Of a DNA stretch of 64,000 nucleotides, positions 26,947-36,296 are shown in pieces (position 1 is the first letter of the stretch; each line of letters starts with the position of its first letter). The translations under genes and the position numbers were made by a program. The notes under the pieces are model-generated. The model had not been told where the DNA came from and did not search any database. It saw only the letters and a list, made by a program, of their open reading frames with translations. The stretch spans positions 3,162,001-3,226,000 of the forward strand of contig NZ_CP087184.1 of the NCBI RefSeq assembly GCF_024749045.1, written 5' to 3'. The DNA is from Pseudomonas sp. B21-028. Its GTDB lineage: Bacteria > Pseudomonadota > Gammaproteobacteria > Pseudomonadales > Pseudomonadaceae.

Positions 26947-28344
26947 ATGAAGGGCTCGCGGGAAACGGATTTCGCCTACCAGGCGGTCTATCGCTACCTG
27001 ACGGCCCTGATCAGCGAGTTGGGTAGCGAGGCCCGGGTTCGACTGCCGTCGTTACGGCAACTGGCCGACCGGTTGAACGTGTCGATTTCTACTATCCAGT
27101 ACGCCTATTCGCTGCTGGAAAAGGAAGGGCGGGTCTACTCGATTGCCAAGTCCGGCTATTACGCGCTGCCAGTGCCCAGTGTGGTCGCCCTGGGCGGCGG
27201 TGACGATCTGCTCGAGACGCTCTACGTCAATGCGCGGCGTCCAGGCATGCTGGTGCTCAGCGCGGATGAACCGGCGTCGATGCAACCCCTGGACAGCCCG
27301 CTGTTGCTGCTCGAGCGCGAGCTTTTGCGCCAATACCCACGGGTCTCCCAGATGCCTTTGCAGTCCTGGGGAGAGCTGGAACTGCGCGCTGCCCTGGCGG
27401 CCCGTTACACCTCCTCGCCGGCGCGCTGCTGGAAGGCCGATGACGTGTATATCGGTGCCGATCTGCGTGGCGTGCTGGAGATCCTGATCGCCGTGCTGGG
27501 GCTCAGGGGGGCCACGGTATTGATCGAATCGCCCTGCGACTGGATGATCCTGCGCTTGCTGCAAGCCGCCGACGTCAAGGTTATCGAGCTTCCGTTGTTG
27601 GCGGATGGCGGCATCAGTCTCGAGCAACTGGAGCAACTCCTGCAGAGCGAAACCGTGCGCCTGGTGGTGCTGTCGTCGGTGTTGAGCATGCCGAGAGGTA
27701 CGCACATTCCCGAAGGCAACCGCCGCGCCGTGGCGGGTTTGCTGCAGGTGCACGGTACCTGGGTACTGGAGAACGACAGCTACACGGACCTGGTGTTCGA
27801 AACCGGGGTCGTGCCTTTTCGCGACCTGCTCGACCCGGACCGCCTGATCGTCTATTCCACTTTCGAAAAAACCATTGGCCCGGAAGCGCCGTATGGTTAT
27901 GTCCTGTCGCGTCAGTTGACCCTGCTGTTGCAGCGGCATTTCCTGCTGCGCGCGTTTCGGTTATCGCCTATTCGGCAGAAGGCCATCGCACGCTTGTACA
28001 GCAGCGGACGGATCGATCAGCATTTGCTGGTGTTGCGACGGTTGTTGCGGGAAAGCGCGACCTCGACGACGCAATTGCTACGGGAGCGGCTGGGGGACAG
28101 CCTGCAATGGGCTGAAGCCCAGGGAGGCGCGACGATCTGGATTCGATCGTCACGGCGGGTAGACCTGCGACAGGTTTTTCAGCGCTTGCTGGCCCAGCGC
28201 ATCGTCATCGCCCCTGGCGAACTGTTCAGTATCCAAGGGCTTTATACCCAGCATTTACGCATCACGCATGCCTTGAGTGGGGTCGCCGACCTGGATCCCG
28301 CGCTCTGCGCGCTGGCCGATGCGTTGCGGCTTGAGCAATCGTGA
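26947..28344 (+). CDS. MocR-type GntR regulator with aminotransferase-like domain
   Basis: 465-aa fusion of a GntR winged helix-turn-helix (residues 6-75; LPSLRQLADRLNVSISTIQY) to a fold-type I PLP-dependent aminotransferase-like domain. The PLP lysine is probably K308 in STFEKTIGP, followed by a GYVLS segment; the N-D-S-Y motif near residue 278 is also typical. MocR proteins sense amino acids or PLP adducts and regulate nearby genes. Possible targets are its own promoter, the unknown 496-aa gene upstream, or phosphoglucomutase downstream. The ribosome-binding site is weak. A small hairpin (GCGATGG/CCATCGC, 28350-28370) follows the stop. Confidence 0.88.
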   Translation: MKGSRETDFAYQAVYRYLTALISELGSEARVRLPSLRQLADRLNVSISTIQYAYSLLEKEGRVYSIAKSGYYALPVPSVVALGGGDDLLETLYVNARRPGMLVLSADEPASMQPLDSPLLLLERELLRQYPRVSQMPLQSWGELELRAALAARYTSSPARCWKADDVYIGADLRGVLEILIAVLGLRGATVLIESPCDWMILRLLQAADVKVIELPLLADGGISLEQLEQLLQSETVRLVVLSSVLSMPRGTHIPEGNRRAVAGLLQVHGTWVLENDSYTDLVFETGVVPFRDLLDPDRLIVYSTFEKTIGPEAPYGYVLSRQLTLLLQRHFLLRAFRLSPIRQKAIARLYSSGRIDQHLLVLRRLLRESATSTTQLLRERLGDSLQWAEAQGGATIWIRSSRRVDLRQVFQRLLAQRIVIAPGELFSIQGLYTQHLRITHALSGVADLDPALCALADALRLEQS

Positions 28345-28434
28345 GAAGGGCGATGGATCGAACCCATCGCGCCACTGTCGAACTGTCAGTAAACTGCATC
28401 CCATTTCCCAAGCCACTCCATCCAGAGGTTTTGC

Positions 28435-30081
28435 ATGACAGTCAGTCCATTTGCGGGCAAGCCGGCACCGGCAGAGTTGTTGATCGATATCCCGCGACTG
28501 GTGACGGCCTATTACACCGGCCGGCCCGATGCCTCGGTTGCGACCCAGCGTGTGGCTTTCGGCACCTCCGGCCACCGTGGCAGTTCCTTCGACCTGGGGT
28601 TCAACGAATGGCACGTACTGGCCATCAGTCAGGCCATCTGCCTGTACCGTGAAGCCCACGGAATCGATGGGCCGCTGTTCGTCGGTATCGACACCCATGC
28701 GCTCTCTACCCCTGCCGGAGCCAGTGCGCTGGAAGTACTGGCCGCCAATGGCGTGACCGTGATGATCGCCGAAGGCGACGAATACACTCCGACGCCGGCG
28801 GTTTCCCACGCGATCATTTGCTACAACCGGGGGCGCACCACGGGCCTGGCGGACGGTATCGTCATCACGCCATCCCATAACCCGCCGCAAAGTGGCGGCT
28901 ACAAGTACAACCCTACCAACGGTGGTCCGGCCGATACCCATATCACCAAGTGGATCGAAGCCAAGGCCAACGAACTGCTGGCCAACCAGTTGACCGGCGT
29001 CAAGCGCATCAGCTACGAGCAGGCCCTGAAGGCCGATACCACTCACCGTCACGACTACCTCAACACCTATGTGGCGGACCTGGTCAATGTCATCGATTTC
29101 GATGCCATCCGCGCCGCCGGGTTGCGCCTGGGCGTCGACCCGCTGGGCGGCGCGGGTGTGCGCTACTGGCCGGCCATCGCCGAGCATTACCGGCTTGACC
29201 TGGAGGTGGTGAACACTCAGGTGGATTCGACGTTCCGCTTCATGACAGTCGACTGGGACGGGCAGATCCGCATGGATCCTTCTTCCAGCCATGCCATGCA
29301 GGGGCTGATCGGCCTGAAGGAGCGTTTCGACGTGGCCTTCGCCTGTGACCCGGATCACGACCGCCATGGCATCGTGACGCCGTCTGGTGGCCTGCTGGCA
29401 CCGAACAACTACCTGGCGGTATCCATCGACTACCTGTTCCAGAACCGTCCGCAATGGCGCGCCGATGCCGGCGTCGGCAAGACGGTGGTCAGCAGCGGGC
29501 TGATCGACCGCGTGGCCAGGCGCCTGGGGCGTCGTCTCTATGAAGTGCCGGTTGGCTTCAAGTGGTTCGCCGATGGTCTGTTCGACGGCTCCCTGGGGTT
29601 CGGCGGTGAGGAAAGCGCCGGTGCTTCGTTCCTGCGCAAGGACGGCGGTGTATGGAGTACCGACAAGGACGGCCTGATCCCGGCGTTGCTGGCAGCTGAA
29701 ATGACCGCTCGCACCGGTCGCGACCCAAGCCAGGCCTACCGCGCCCTGACGAACGAATTGGGCGAGCCGTTCTCGGTACGCGTCGATGCGAAGGCGACTC
29801 CGCAGCAGAAGGCATTGCTGAGCAAACTCTCACCGGACCAGGTCGCGTCTACTCAGCTGGCCGGTGAGCCGATCCAAAGCATTCTCAGCCACGCGCCGGG
29901 CAACGACCAGGCCATCGGCGGCCTGAAGGTCATGACCGAAAACGGCTGGTTCGCGGCGCGTCCGTCCGGTACCGAGGACATCTACAAGATCTACGCCGAA
30001 AGCTTCCTTGGCGACGAGCACCTCAAGCAGTTGGTGAGCGAGGCGCAGACCCTGGTGGATGGTGCTATCAGCGGCAAGTGA
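28435..30081 (+). CDS. pgm: Phosphoglucomutase (alpha-D-glucose-phosphate specific)
   Basis: 548-aa enzyme interconverting glucose-1-phosphate and glucose-6-phosphate, linking glycolysis with glycogen, trehalose and nucleotide-sugar synthesis. The phosphoserine loop TPSHNPP carries S147. The metal loop is CDPDHDRHG, the sugar-binding loop is [13 protein letters not shown], and the phosphate-binding C-terminal loop is [12 protein letters not shown]. Length matches E. coli Pgm (about 546 aa) and is longer than the AlgC-type phosphomannomutases. It stands alone, with its own leader after the MocR gene, and is followed 18 bp after its stop by a long palindromic repeat. Confidence 0.95.
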   Translation: MTVSPFAGKPAPAELLIDIPRLVTAYYTGRPDASVATQRVAFGTSGHRGSSFDLGFNEWHVLAISQAICLYREAHGIDGPLFVGIDTHALSTPAGASALEVLAANGVTVMIAEGDEYTPTPAVSHAIICYNRGRTTGLADGIVITPSHNPPQSGGYKYNPTNGGPADTHITKWIEAKANELLANQLTGVKRISYEQALKADTTHRHDYLNTYVADLVNVIDFDAIRAAGLRLGVDPLGGAGVRYWPAIAEHYRLDLEVVNTQVDSTFRFMTVDWDGQIRMDPSSSHAMQGLIGLKERFDVAFACDPDHDRHGIVTPSGGLLAPNNYLAVSIDYLFQNRPQWRADAGVGKTVVSSGLIDRVARRLGRRLYEVPVGFKWFADGLFDGSLGFGGEESAGASFLRKDGGVWSTDKDGLIPALLAAEMTARTGRDPSQAYRALTNELGEPFSVRVDAKATPQQKALLSKLSPDQVASTQLAGEPIQSILSHAPGNDQAIGGLKVMTENGWFAARPSGTEDIYKIYAESFLGDEHLKQLVSEAQTLVDGAISGK

Positions 30082-30098
30082 TACCAACACTGCACTCT

Positions 30099-30204
30099 GT
30101 GGCGAGGGGATTTATCCCCGCTGGGGTGCGAAGCGCCCCAAAATCTCTTTGGTCGGAGGTTTTGGATCGCTAAGCGACCCAACGGGGATAAATCCCCTCG
30201 CCAC
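30099..30204. repeat. Long palindromic repeat (GTGGCGAGGGG family)
   Basis: Complete copy with both outer arms, inverse complements of each other. It lies between pgm and the helicase gene and may stabilise the pgm mRNA end. Confidence 0.9.
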
Positions 30205-30337
30205 TAAAAGGCTACGCAATATTAGATGGACCTTTCACTTCATCGCCTAACCCCATGACTTACAAGCTTTTGGGTGGCACTCCTCGGCAAATACAGACAC
30301 CATAGGGCCATGGTTCTGAACACCGGAGTCCCAAAGC

Positions 30338-32806
30338 GTGCCGCAACACTCTCCCGATCTTCCTCCTGAGCTGCTTCCCCTGGCGCAGATGCCGCTGCTC
30401 AAGCGTCTGGTCGCCCGCTTCTTTGGTCATGGCCTGACACGTCTGCGCGCCCAACACCGGGCTTCCTGGCTACATGGACAGGCCGATGGTTTTCGCAGCG
30501 GCCATACCGCCGGCTTCGATTATGGCTTCAAGGAGGGCAAGGCCGAGGGCTTGGAAGAGGGGCGTCAGGTCTTGTTGATCCGCGACTTCCGCAGCACGGA
30601 ACACCCGGCCCCTAAAGTGGACGACCTGCTCTTCGACGACTGGCGCCTGCCATTGACCCCCGAACTCAAGAAGCGCGTGAAAGCCGATGTCGCCCGATTG
30701 CTGCCGGCCCATGCACAACCCAGTGCTGCACAGTGGAAGATGATCTTCAGTGATACGCCTTCTACCTCGGTGGTTGCCGGAGCGGGTGCGGGCAAGTCCA
30801 CGACCCTGGTGCTGCGCATCGTGCTGCTGTCCCATTACCTGGGCTTCGAACTGGACTCGATGACCGTGGTGACGTTCACCCGGGAGTCGCGCAAGGACTT
30901 CATCCAGAAGCTGATCGAGGTCTTTGCCTTGTGGGGGCGAGCGGTCAGCCCCAAGGAAGCGCGCGACCTGGTGCGGACCTTCCATTCGCGCATCTTGCCC
31001 ATGGTCCGCAGTTTGCCGGGCTTCGAGCGGCTTCAGGCCTTCGAAACCCTGAGCCATCGTACGGGAACGGGCGATGACGACGCCGACGGCAATCCGTTCG
31101 ACTTGCGTATCAACGACGCCCAGCGTCAGCAGCTCAACGCCTGTTACCACCGTCTTTATCAGCGTGACGAGCGTTTTCGCGAGCTGATCAAGCCGCTGTC
31201 CCGGCACGCTTTTCAGCTCAAGGAGCTGGAGCGTGACCACCCTGACGTGCAAAAGCGCGTAGCCGTGACCGAACTGGCTGCCCAGCGCGATGAAGAGCTG
31301 TGCGATGCCATCGAGGATTTGTGGTTTCGCGCCGGCGCATGGCCGATCAAGGGCGTCGAGCCCAAGCGTCAGACATTCGAGATCAACGGTTCGACATTCC
31401 ATTGTCATGGTTACATCCCATCCCTGGATGCGTGGGTGATGCTGGGGTTCGATTCCCGGGAGGATGCCCGTCTGAGTCGCCCAGGCGCGCGGCTGAGTCT
31501 CCGTGCGGAATGGGCGGTCAAGCGCACCCTGTTTCAAGCTTTCTATCGTAAGCCATTGATTTGGATAGAAAGCTATGAGAGTTCGAAACGCTTGCTCGCC
31601 TCACTGGCCGGGGATGCCAGTGCCGGGCCGGGCTTCGACTATAAGGTCAAGGGAGAGCTGGGTTCGGCGCCGTTGCTGGATTGCTTCGTCGCGGCAGCGG
31701 GTTTTATCGAGAACCTGGGCCTGGATGTCCCGGATGCCATAGGGCGGATGAGTTTCGCCCAGGATGACCCCGATCGGTACTTTTTCGAGGCATTGAGCCG
31801 CTATTGGCGGGCGTTCGAAGACCATCTGCTCGACCAGTCGCCTCCCGTCATGACCTATAACCGTATGTTTGCGCTGTTCAGCGAGCACTCGCCGGAAAAC
31901 TTCAAGTTGCTGGGCGATGCGCTGCTCAGGCCCATGTCACATCTGATGATCGACGAATTTCAGGACGTTTCTCCGCAGATCGTCTCCTGGCTTCGCGCAA
32001 CCCTTAGAGAAGTGCGGCGTCGGGGGGCGGCGATGCACGTGGGACGCGGCGCGCACCATTCCTCCTTGTTGTGTGTTGGTGACGATTGGCAGTCGATCTA
32101 TGGCTGGCGCGGCAGTTCGCCGAGCTATTTCATGGCGTTCAACCAGCAATTCCCTTCGCCGGCAACGACGCGGGTGATGCTCACCGACAACTACCGCAGT
32201 CATCAGCACATCATTGATGCGGCCGAGCATATTGTTCGGTCGGCGGCTGCCATCCCTGGCAAAAAGGCCAAGGCCGGCGGTAAATCCACATTGCTGAGCC
32301 CGGTCAATGTGCTGGATCGGGACGATGAAGGCCTGGCGCGACGGCTGGACGAGCATTATCGCAAAGGGGATTCGATCTTGATGTTGTATCGAAAAAGTAG
32401 CGATAAGTCACTGATAGAAAAGTATATTCAGTCAACAGTTAATGTAGATTCTAGCTTGCCCTATGAAGCGAGGCGCCTGAGGCAGATGACCTATCACAGC
32501 GCCAAGGGGCTCCAGGCTGATGCGGTGTTCTTGTTGGGCGACTGTCAGCATTTGACCCGTTCACCTTACAAAAATCAGGTCTATCGAATGGCCGGGCTGG
32601 GTCAGGACGGTGACGCCGAGCCGTACGACACGGCGCAAAGGGACGAGATCCTGCGCCTGGCCTACGTGGGCATCACCCGGGCGGTGCAGCATTGCTACTG
32701 GTACGTGGATGAGCCGGACAGCCAGGCCGCCAATGGGCCCAAGGCTTCGGACCGTATCGACAAGGGCAAACCGTACTTCGTTGACCATCGTCGCGCCCGC
32801 GGTTGA
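30338..32806 (+). CDS. UvrD/Rep-like superfamily 1 DNA helicase, unusual type
   Basis: 822-aa ATP-dependent helicase. Motifs in order: Walker A GAGAGKST with K153, motif Ia VVTFTRESRKD, Walker B/DEXQ LMIDEFQDVSP, motif III GDDWQSIYGWRGS, motif IV LTDNYRSHQHI, motif V YHSAKGLQADAVF and motif VI YVGITRAVQHCYW. Unlike UvrD, Rep or PcrA, it has a charged ~135-residue N-terminal region before Walker A, with the repeat-like DGFRSGHTAGFDYGFKEG segment. The large insertion between motifs Ia and II (residues ~200-520) is also distinct. It starts with GTG, with CCGGAG upstream. It is an isolated gene flanked by palindromic repeats. The role, such as recombination repair or phage defence, is not established. 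Confidence 0.85.
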   Translation: MPQHSPDLPPELLPLAQMPLLKRLVARFFGHGLTRLRAQHRASWLHGQADGFRSGHTAGFDYGFKEGKAEGLEEGRQVLLIRDFRSTEHPAPKVDDLLFDDWRLPLTPELKKRVKADVARLLPAHAQPSAAQWKMIFSDTPSTSVVAGAGAGKSTTLVLRIVLLSHYLGFELDSMTVVTFTRESRKDFIQKLIEVFALWGRAVSPKEARDLVRTFHSRILPMVRSLPGFERLQAFETLSHRTGTGDDDADGNPFDLRINDAQRQQLNACYHRLYQRDERFRELIKPLSRHAFQLKELERDHPDVQKRVAVTELAAQRDEELCDAIEDLWFRAGAWPIKGVEPKRQTFEINGSTFHCHGYIPSLDAWVMLGFDSREDARLSRPGARLSLRAEWAVKRTLFQAFYRKPLIWIESYESSKRLLASLAGDASAGPGFDYKVKGELGSAPLLDCFVAAAGFIENLGLDVPDAIGRMSFAQDDPDRYFFEALSRYWRAFEDHLLDQSPPVMTYNRMFALFSEHSPENFKLLGDALLRPMSHLMIDEFQDVSPQIVSWLRATLREVRRRGAAMHVGRGAHHSSLLCVGDDWQSIYGWRGSSPSYFMAFNQQFPSPATTRVMLTDNYRSHQHIIDAAEHIVRSAAAIPGKKAKAGGKSTLLSPVNVLDRDDEGLARRLDEHYRKGDSILMLYRKSSDKSLIEKYIQSTVNVDSSLPYEARRLRQMTYHSAKGLQADAVFLLGDCQHLTRSPYKNQVYRMAGLGQDGDAEPYDTAQRDEILRLAYVGITRAVQHCYWYVDEPDSQAANGPKASDRIDKGKPYFVDHRRARG

Positions 32807-32832
32807 GAAGTGAGCTGGGTGCCTGGAAGATC

Positions 32833-32928
32833 GCCATCGCGAGCAGGCTCGCTCCCACAAGGTCCCGGGGGGGGCTTCAGCAAATCTGTTCATCAAGCCC
32901 CTGTGGGAGCGAGCCTGCTCGCGATAGC
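32833..32928. repeat. Facing pair of REP elements (TGTGGGAGCGAGCC family)
   Basis: An inverted unit at 32833-32859 and a direct unit at 32902-32928 face each other and enclose 42 bp. This is the typical Pseudomonas REP doublet, located just after the helicase gene. Confidence 0.88.
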
Positions 32929-32966
32929 GCGTGACGGCTAGCCACATATTTCGAAACAGCGCCCAC

Positions 32967-32993
32967 AAAAAAGCCCACGACCGTGGGCTTTTT
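32967..32993. terminator. Strong bidirectional rho-independent terminator
   Basis: A perfect 9-bp stem AAGCCCACG/CGTGGGCTT is flanked by six A and followed by five T. It ends both the minus-strand DUF1652 gene (stop 3 bp away) and read-through from the helicase side. Confidence 0.85.
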
Positions 32994-32995
32994 AC

Positions 32996-33274
32996 TCAGG
33001 AGGCGAATCGCCTCAAACCAACCGGTGGTACGAAGGCTTCCAGCTCGGCTTCCACCGCTTCGATTATTCGCTCCACGTCAGGGGCGTTCATCACGGTCGC
33101 GCAGGGGATGCCTGCAATCGCGATCATGGTTTCGCCGCTGGCACGGTCGAACAACCGGGCGACCATGCTGCCCGGCGCATCCATACTGGCCTCGAAGCCC
33201 ATTGGATGGAAATGCCAGCGCATCAGCTGGCAAGCGTTGGGAAACGTAACCTTGCTGAACGATCCTTTATTCAT
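32996..33274 (-). CDS. DUF1652 family protein
   Basis: 92-aa small soluble protein of the DUF1652 family found mainly in pseudomonads. The family pattern includes an N-terminal FPNACQLMRWHFHPMGF stretch (with RWHF), a central RASGETMIAIAGIPC block, and a C-terminal helix rich in glutamate (VERIIEAVEAELEAF). No catalytic residues are evident. Function unknown; several paralogues per genome are usual. A strong terminator abuts its stop codon and a plausible AAGAAGG ribosome-binding site precedes the start, so the gene appears to be a single transcription unit. Confidence 0.85.
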   Translation of the reverse strand: MNKGSFSKVTFPNACQLMRWHFHPMGFEASMDAPGSMVARLFDRASGETMIAIAGIPCATVMNAPDVERIIEAVEAELEAFVPPVGLRRFAS

Positions 33275-33466
33275 CTGTTGCCCACCTTCTTCATCAAGCG
33301 CTTCCGTTTGCTCTTGTCAGGAAGGAAGAGCCATCATGGCCCTACCAGTGAGAGTTAAAAATAGCACCTGATAATGAAAGTCATGTGGCTTTTTTCAGTC
33401 CGTTTTGCGATTGGTTCACTTTTTTTGATCTGCATCATGACTTAACGGCCAATGCTCAGAGTGCCA

Positions 33467-34930
33467 TCACCCTTTGCCCGACGAAGGCTGGTGGCCCCTC
33501 AACGGCTCTGGCGCACGGTATTGCAGGGCGATGAACAGGGCCAGGACTACCATCGATAAAGCGGCGATGAAGGTGAAGTGCAGGCCGTTTGCGACCTCCC
33601 CGGGGCTGGCGGCAGAGACGCCGTTGGTCGGTAATGCGGATGCGAATACCGCGCCGAGCACCGATGCGCCGGTAAAGAAACCCAGGTTGCGCGACAGGTT
33701 GAGCAACCCGGCAATGACGCCGCGCTTCTGCGCGGGAACGTCCGTCATCACGGCCGTGTTGTTGGCGGTCTGGAACAATGCGTAGCCCAACGTGGTGACT
33801 ACGATGGCCATGACATAACCGCCCACGCCCAACGCCGGTGACAGCAGCGTCAGCATCGAGCAGCCCAGTACCATGGTTGTCAACCCGACAAGCCGCATGG
33901 GGCGCACGCCGAACCGATCCGTGAGGCGCCCGGCAGGCACGCCGGCCAATGCGGCAACGCAGGGACCGACGGCCAGCACCAACCCCACCAGCGTGGTCGG
34001 CAGTCCAAGGCTGATAGACAAATAGAAAGGCCCTATCAGCAGCGTCGCCATCATGACGGTCGCCACCAATGCACTCGTCGCCAAACCCGAAACCAGCAGC
34101 CGGTCGCGGAACAATGCCAGGGGGATCAGCGGTGACGTCACACGGCGCTGAGCCAGGACGAACAGCCCACCGCCGAGGATTGCCACCAGCAGCAAGGCGA
34201 GATTGATTCCGCCAAAGCTGCCGCGTCCCAAAGTCATGGCCAGTGCATAAGCGCCCAGTGCCGTCGCCAGCAGCACCGTGCCGGTGATATCGAAGCCGGG
34301 TCTTTCGGCATGTGCCGGGGGGCGATGGATAGGCAAGGAGCGCCAGGCCAACAACCACGTCAGCAGTCCGAGGGGTACGTTGATCAGGAAGATGGCGTGC
34401 CAGCCGAAGACGCTGACCAGCGTACCGCCGAGCGAGGGCCCCAGAGCAGTGCCCACCGCTGACAGTGTGGCCAGCAAGCCCATGGCGCGACCGGTGCGGT
34501 CCTTGCCGACCGTTTCGCCGACCAGGGCCAGGGTCAGGGTCATCATGACGGCCGCTCCCAGGCCTTGCAGCGTCCGGCCCGCGATCAACAGCTCCAAGGA
34601 AGGGGCGAACCCGCACAGGACGGACGCCAGGGTGAACAACAAAATCCCGGCCAGCAGCAGTTGCCGACGTCCAACCAGGTCTCCCAGGCGTCCGACGCTG
34701 ACAATCAGGGTGGAGATCGCCAGCAAGTAAGCCAGCACCACCCATTGGACCGCCTGGAAGGAGGCGCTGAACGCTTCGGCCAAGGCAGGCAGGCCGACCG
34801 TGGCGACGCTGGTACCCAGCGAGGCCAGCAGGGTTGCAAGGGCAAGGCTGGTCAACGCCCAGCGTGCCGAGGTGGCTTGGGGTGCGCCGGTAATCTCCGG
34901 CGGGCAAGGTTGCGTACTGACGGGTTTCAT
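33467..34930 (-). CDS. MFS exporter, EmrB/QacA (DHA2)-like
   Basis: 487-aa major facilitator with about 14 hydrophobic segments. Motif A-like GRLGDLVGRRQ follows the second helix, and motif C-like residues (LGPSLGGTLV) occur in helix 5, typical of drug:proton antiporters. It exports hydrophobic toxins, dyes or antibiotics by proton exchange; the substrate is unknown. ATG 34930 is preferred over 34942 because GGAG lies six bases before it. It is divergently transcribed from a LysR gene across 130 bp, the usual arrangement for an inducible efflux pump. No membrane-fusion or outer-membrane partner is adjacent. Confidence 0.88.
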   Translation of the reverse strand: MKPVSTQPCPPEITGAPQATSARWALTSLALATLLASLGTSVATVGLPALAEAFSASFQAVQWVVLAYLLAISTLIVSVGRLGDLVGRRQLLLAGILLFTLASVLCGFAPSLELLIAGRTLQGLGAAVMMTLTLALVGETVGKDRTGRAMGLLATLSAVGTALGPSLGGTLVSVFGWHAIFLINVPLGLLTWLLAWRSLPIHRPPAHAERPGFDITGTVLLATALGAYALAMTLGRGSFGGINLALLLVAILGGGLFVLAQRRVTSPLIPLALFRDRLLVSGLATSALVATVMMATLLIGPFYLSISLGLPTTLVGLVLAVGPCVAALAGVPAGRLTDRFGVRPMRLVGLTTMVLGCSMLTLLSPALGVGGYVMAIVVTTLGYALFQTANNTAVMTDVPAQKRGVIAGLLNLSRNLGFFTGASVLGAVFASALPTNGVSAASPGEVANGLHFTFIAALSMVVLALFIALQYRAPEPLRGHQPSSGKG

Positions 34931-35060
34931 TCTGTTCTCCATTTGCGACTCGCAAAAACTGGGCTGTCAGAACAGTACGCTGGGGCATAACATGGCGGAA
35001 GACGCAGCAGTTGCACTTTATAGCTGCATAGAACGCCACCTATCAGCCCAAGGCCTGATC

Positions 35061-35975
35061 ATGTCCATTCCCGATCTCAACCTGTTGGTCACCCTTGACG
35101 TATTGTTGGCGGAAGGCAGCGTCGCCCGGGCGGCCCAACGGCTGCGGCTCAGTCCTTCGGCGATGAGCCGGGCGTTGGCGCGCTTGCGGGAAACCACCGG
35201 TGACCCGCTGTTGGTGCGGGCCGGGCGAGGGTTGGTTGCCACGCCCCGAGCCCTGGAGTTGCGCGAGCTGGTCAGTCAACTGGTACAGGACGCCCAGACG
35301 GTGCTGCGTCCGGTCCAGGCCCCGGACCTGCGGCGCTTGAGTCGGACCTTTACGCTGCGCACCCGGGAAGGGTTCGTTGAAAACTTCGGGGTCGATCTGA
35401 TTGCCCGCATCGGCGAAGAGGCGCCCGGTGTCCGGATGCGTTTCGTGGACAAGGCTGACAAGAGCAATAAGGCATTACGCGAGGGGACCGTGGACCTGGA
35501 AACCGCTGTAGTGGACAAGGACACCCGCCCGGAGCTGCGCACCCAGGCGTTGTTCGTCGACCGTTTCATCGGTGTGGTTCGCCTGGAGCACCCACTGGCC
35601 CAGGCCGAGATGACCGCTGCCGCTTATGCGGCGGGTGGGCACATTGATGTCGCGCTGCGCGACCTCGACCACGGTCCCATCGACCGGGCTTTGGCTTCCT
35701 TGGACCTGACGCGCGAGATCATCACCACTGTCCCGGGGTTCTCCACGGCGCTGGGGCTCGCGCGGTCCAGCGACCTGGTCGCCAGTGTGCCCGAACGCTA
35801 TACCACCCGCCTGCGTAGCGGCCTGTACAGTTTTGCGCTGCCGTTCCCGGTGCCGGCGTTCACGATTGCCATGCTCTGGCATCCAAGAATGGATGCCGAT
35901 CCGGTGCACCGCTGGCTGCGGGGTTGTTTGCGGGAGGTTTGCGCGCGCAACACCGAGGAACAAATAGGCCACTAG
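35061..35975 (+). CDS. LysR-family transcriptional regulator
   Basis: 304-aa LysR-type regulator. The N-terminus begins MSIPDLNLLVTLDVLLAEGS with the helix-turn-helix RAAQRLRLSPSAMSRALARL. The effector domain (FTLRTREGFVENFGVDLIAR) belongs to the same NodD/SyrM-like branch as the LysR protein at 22516-23430. The frame continues upstream to 34800 over the divergent exporter, but the start at 35061 gives the standard domain boundary; ATG 34992 is a less likely alternative. It is the probable regulator of the MFS exporter. Confidence 0.87.
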   Translation: MSIPDLNLLVTLDVLLAEGSVARAAQRLRLSPSAMSRALARLRETTGDPLLVRAGRGLVATPRALELRELVSQLVQDAQTVLRPVQAPDLRRLSRTFTLRTREGFVENFGVDLIARIGEEAPGVRMRFVDKADKSNKALREGTVDLETAVVDKDTRPELRTQALFVDRFIGVVRLEHPLAQAEMTAAAYAAGGHIDVALRDLDHGPIDRALASLDLTREIITTVPGFSTALGLARSSDLVASVPERYTTRLRSGLYSFALPFPVPAFTIAMLWHPRMDADPVHRWLRGCLREVCARNTEEQIGH

Positions 35976-36296
35976 TTCATATTAATTAATAGCATTTCAC
36001 TGGCAGTTAGTTGCTGGAAGAGCGACGAGCGACATAGGGCGATATTTAATATTTAAATAGGATTTTGTCCGACAATTTTGGGTCTTGACGCTGTACTGCC
36101 TGTATTAACTGGGCGGACGCCTAGTGCTCTGCTCGGTGTCCGAGTTGCTGTTGAGAGGGCTCAAAAAAATCGCTAGACGTTTGATTTCGAATTGTGTCAG
36201 TTTTCTTGCGTCCTCAATTGGGCGAGTGATAGGACGATCTCGCCAGAGATTGCCTGTCTGAAAAAACTGTTCCATTGCAAACAAGGAAGTGTGTTT
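35976..36296. other. Gene-free leader of the protease operon
   Basis: 321 bp, distinctly more AT-rich than the flanking genes, between the LysR stop and aprA. It should hold the aprA promoter, but no convincing sigma-70 hexamer pair at 16-18 bp spacing was found. The last 16 bases contain the Rsm motif and ribosome-binding site. An 83-codon minus-strand frame here was rejected. Confidence 0.6.
36281..36290 (+). promoter_or_regulatory. Perfect RsmA/RsmE-type motif at the aprA RBS
   Basis: ACAAGGAAGT matches the consensus (A/U)CANGGANG(U/A) at all ten positions and overlaps the AAGGAAG ribosome-binding site of aprA. In pseudomonads, exoprotease expression is known to depend on the Gac/Rsm cascade, which agrees with direct translational control here. 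Confidence 0.78.

Noticed and set aside
33456..35039. 527-codon frame over the MFS gene
   Set aside because: Same strand, different frame from the exporter; Pro/Arg/Gly-rich product without membrane helices.
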